From an uncultured Pontibacter sp. (GTDB lineage: Bacteria > Bacteroidota > Bacteroidia > Cytophagales > Hymenobacteraceae): DNA of 64,000 bases. Position numbers and translations under genes: made by a program. Below, in pieces: positions 61,741-64,000 of this stretch (position 1 is its first letter; every line of letters begins with the position of its first letter). The stretch is taken from contig CANMMP010000001.1 in NCBI GenBank assembly GCA_947499125.1, positions 62,001 through 126,000 on the forward strand. Direction: 5' to 3'. Below the pieces are notes generated by a model, which saw nothing but the letters and a program-made list of their open reading frames with translations, ran no database searches and was not told the origin of the DNA.

Positions 61741-62331
61741 ATGATGAAAAAACTGATTTTGCTGGCCTTCTTCTGCAGTACTTTATTTCCGGCATTTAGC
61801 CAGGAGCAAGCCGTGGAAGCCGAAGATAAACTGACACGTTTGATGAGCGACCGTGAGCAGTTGGTAATGGAGTACCAGTATCTGAATCAGCAAAACAACA
61901 GTTTCTGGGGAAATAAATCGAAAAAAGACCTGCTCCAGATAATTGATACCTTAAAGGAGATCATTAAAAAAGATACGGAACTGATTGCTGCCGTAAAAGA
62001 AGCCAGCGTTAAAAAAATTGCAGAAACTACAGTAGAACGCCAAAGAGCAGGCAACCAGGTGCAGGTAGACCAGCGTCAGATAAATAACCGTATCTCTGGT
62101 TTACAGGACCAGGTGAGCGCCTTGCAGAACCAGCTAAAAAAGCGTGAGCGTACTATAACTGACCTCGAACTGCAGCTGACCGAAACTGACGACGTGCGCT
62201 ATGGTAAGGACAAAGTGATTGCGATGCTGGCGGGCTTTATAGCCTTGTTGTTTATTTATGCCATATTTCTGCAGATACGCCTGGGCAAGTTGAAAAATGC
62301 AAAGCCTCGTAAAAAGCGCACCCAAAATTGA
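61741..62331 (+). CDS. coiled-coil membrane protein, function unknown
   Basis: A 196-residue protein with a signal peptide (1-20, ...AFSQ), a long coiled-coil body (~25-150, including a Gln/Asn-rich hinge and ISGLQDQVSALQNQLKKRERTITDLELQL), one C-terminal membrane helix (~163-180) and a basic tail (KPRKKRTQN). The predicted topology places the coil in the periplasm, with the tail in the cytoplasm. I recognise no specific family. A stem-loop lies between it and the helicase gene. Confidence 0.7.
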   Translation: MMKKLILLAFFCSTLFPAFSQEQAVEAEDKLTRLMSDREQLVMEYQYLNQQNNSFWGNKSKKDLLQIIDTLKEIIKKDTELIAAVKEASVKKIAETTVERQRAGNQVQVDQRQINNRISGLQDQVSALQNQLKKRERTITDLELQLTETDDVRYGKDKVIAMLAGFIALLFIYAIFLQIRLGKLKNAKPRKKRTQN

Positions 62332-62429
62332 TTATTGAAGTATAAGCAAGGAATTAAAAGCTACGACAAATCTGTTACAGAATGCTTGCCAACTGGCAAC
62401 AGAACGTAATAGTTACAGATACATTAAGG

Positions 62430-62466
62430 AAGGGCTGGGCTATAGTTACCAGCCTTTATTTTTTAA
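62430..62466 (+). terminator. hairpin just before the helicase start
   Basis: AAGGGCTGG/CCAGCCTT (one bulged G) with a 10-nt loop, then a T-rich run. It ends 5 bp before the helicase ATG, so it may also affect helicase translation. Confidence 0.6.
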
Positions 62467-62470
62467 ATAG

Positions 62471-64000
62471 ATGAAAGATATTTTCGAAGAACTTCTGCGG
62501 GTTGAGCACCTGCTGAAAATAGAACAGGAAGAAGACCGTCAGCAATACAAAATGAAAGCCCTGAAAAGCACTATTCAGGAGCGTAAAGAAATGGGTTTCT
62601 GCTGGTATCCTGTTGTTATTTCAAAAGAAGAGATCGGGTTTGGAAACAAGGTAGTTATTGAACTGGAACGCACCTCGGGCCGCGATGAACTTCACTTGTT
62701 CCAGGCTGGTAAAGCGGCTGCTTTGTTTAGCAACAATGGTGAGCGCACCAACCTGAATGGTGTTATCGTTGGCCTTAAACGCAACAAGGTTATACTTGCC
62801 ACTAACAAAGAAGATCTGCCTGACTGGGTGGATGGCGGTAAACTGGGCATCGACCTGACCTTTGATGAAATGAGCTATCGCGAAATGGAGATAGCCATGA
62901 AAAAAGTGATCGAGGCAAACAAGTCGAGGCTTGCCGAGCTACGCGACATTTTGTTAGGTGTAAAACCTGCTGAATTCACTGATGTAAAAGTACCTGAAAA
63001 CCCGACACTCAACGACTCACAGAACGACGCTTTACGTAAAATTGCACGTGCTAAAGATGTAGCGATCATACACGGACCTCCGGGAACAGGTAAGACCACA
63101 ACGCTGGTACAAACTATACTTTATACTTTAAAGACCCAGAAGCGACTGCTCGTTACCGCACCTTCAAACACGGCAGTGGACCTGCTTACTGAAAAGCTCG
63201 CTAACGAAGGTGTGAATGTGATCCGGATCGGTAACCCATCGCGTGTATCGGATGTGTTACTGGAGCACACACTGGATGCGCAGGTAATGGAGCATAAGGC
63301 CTATAAAGATCTGAAATCGGTTCGTAAAACGGCTGAAGAGTATAAACGTATGGCTTTCCAGTATAAGCGTAAGTTCGGGCATGAAGAACGCATGCAGCGG
63401 CAAATGTATAAAGCCGAAAGTAACCGCCTGTTAGACGAAGCTGATAATATTGAGCATTACATTACCGACGACCTGTTAGAAAATGTGCAGGTAATAACCT
63501 GTACGCTGGTAGGCGCTGCCAACAAAGCCATCCGCCACCTAAACTACGGTACAGTTTTTATAGATGAAGCTGCTCAGGCACTGGAGCCTGCCTGTTGGGT
63601 ACCTATATCGAGAGCGAACCGGGTGGTGCTTGCCGGCGACCATTGCCAGTTGCCTCCTACTGTAAAATCTTTCCTGGCAGAGCAAAAAGGACTGGGTAAA
63701 ACGTTGTTCGAAAAATGTATTGAGCGCCAGCCCGAGGTATCGGTTATGCTGAAAACGCAGTACCGTATGCACCACCATATCATGCAGTTCTCGAATGAGC
63801 AGTTTTATAACGGCGAACTGATGGCCCACGAAAGTGTGCACAACAGCGACCTGCATGGCTTCGACCCGTTCTTTAAGCCTGGCTTAGCTGTAGAGTTTGT
63901 AGATACAGCCGGTTGTGGATATAACGAAGTCGTAAACCCGGAAGCGCAAAGTTCTGCCAACCCCGAGGAAGCAGACCTGTTACTGAACCACCTGCAGTTC
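62471..64000 (+). CDS. Upf1/IGHMBP2-like SF1 helicase, 5' part
   Basis: The first 510 residues of a superfamily 1B helicase; the gene runs off the right edge. An N-terminal domain (1-~170) has an OB-like segment. Motif I is GPPGTGKTT (202-210). Motif Ia is APSNTAVD, motif II is FIDEAAQALEP (DEAA), motif III is LAGDHCQLPPTVKS, and motif IV is TQYRMHHHIMQFSNEQFYNGEL. These are the Upf1-like hallmarks for ATP-driven 5'-3' unwinding of RNA or DNA. The substrate in bacteria is not settled. Motifs V and VI lie outside the window. Confidence 0.92.
   Translation, partial: MKDIFEELLRVEHLLKIEQEEDRQQYKMKALKSTIQERKEMGFCWYPVVISKEEIGFGNKVVIELERTSGRDELHLFQAGKAAALFSNNGERTNLNGVIVGLKRNKVILATNKEDLPDWVDGGKLGIDLTFDEMSYREMEIAMKKVIEANKSRLAELRDILLGVKPAEFTDVKVPENPTLNDSQNDALRKIARAKDVAIIHGPPGTGKTTTLVQTILYTLKTQKRLLVTAPSNTAVDLLTEKLANEGVNVIRIGNPSRVSDVLLEHTLDAQVMEHKAYKDLKSVRKTAEEYKRMAFQYKRKFGHEERMQRQMYKAESNRLLDEADNIEHYITDDLLENVQVITCTLVGAANKAIRHLNYGTVFIDEAAQALEPACWVPISRANRVVLAGDHCQLPPTVKSFLAEQKGLGKTLFEKCIERQPEVSVMLKTQYRMHHHIMQFSNEQFYNGELMAHESVHNSDLHGFDPFFKPGLAVEFVDTAGCGYNEVVNPEAQSSANPEEADLLLNHLQF

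Overview
The window reads as a chromosomal segment of a Bacteroidota bacterium, most likely Cytophagales/Hymenobacteraceae (Pontibacter-like). This placement is inferred from family content, not from a marker gene. Supporting signs are a secreted M4 protease with a type IX secretion (T9SS) C-terminal sorting domain, a SusC/RagA-like receptor, a DUF349 repeat protein, a DUF4369/TlpA lipoprotein, a TamL-type Omp85 lipoprotein, a fused E1 alpha/beta dehydrogenase, TAnnTTTG-type -7 promoter boxes and mostly SD-less starts. GC is moderate (mid-40s by eye). The window is housekeeping-rich and gene-dense, with no rRNA, CRISPR array, prophage, insertion sequence or integrase visible.

Layout. 1-5.3 kb: 5' part of gyrA, a small lipoprotein, an SDR, an AT-rich secreted hypothetical, a YdjM-like membrane hydrolase and a GNAT-like protein. 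5.3-5.6 kb: two identical tRNA-Thr(UGU) genes. 5.7-14.6 kb: DUF349 protein, YqgE, pdxH, a DUF1015/maf overlapping pair, rlmI, an RsmF-like methyltransferase and mutT. 14.6-17.2 kb: a patch that looks mobile, with a three-domain alpha/beta hydrolase flanked by direct repeats and a HEAT-like hypothetical followed by an attC-like palindrome. 17.2-21.8 kb: minus-strand run sdaAB-tolC-hlyD-gpsA, with no permease between the efflux genes. 22-30.7 kb: tryptophan 2,3-dioxygenase, FAD oxidoreductase, CoA-binding protein, SDR, and a ybbP/ybbA-like ABC transporter divergent from tesA, the gene order known from E. coli. 31-33.7 kb: ECF sigma factor, anti-sigma-like protein and a predicted beta-barrel protein. 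33.7-37 kb: divergent trmH and tamL. 37-45 kb: E1 dehydrogenase, hemF-pap2, ribE, pcm, thioesterase and a thioredoxin-like lipoprotein. 45-51 kb: alaS-gatB, then merR-dprA. 51-64 kb: pabC-like lyase, SusC-like receptor, M4 protease, MBL hydrolase, a second cassette-like hypothetical gene, thyA, small secreted proteins and the 5' part of a Upf1-like helicase.

Three non-genic signals stand out. (1) The palindromes AACTATAGTT and AAGTATACTT and their half-sites recur throughout, in and out of genes and in several reading frames. They look like an iterated DNA-level motif comparable in kind to cyanobacterial HIP1. (2) Two unrelated minus-strand hypothetical genes (16.6-17.1 kb and 59.6-60.3 kb) share a conserved 26-bp upstream element, and each is followed within about 10-15 bp by an attC-like imperfect palindrome. 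They look like solitary or short-array gene cassettes. (3) Several families of extragenic hairpin repeats sit between genes, some with compensatory base changes in their stems.

All functional calls come from reading the sequence; no database search was run.
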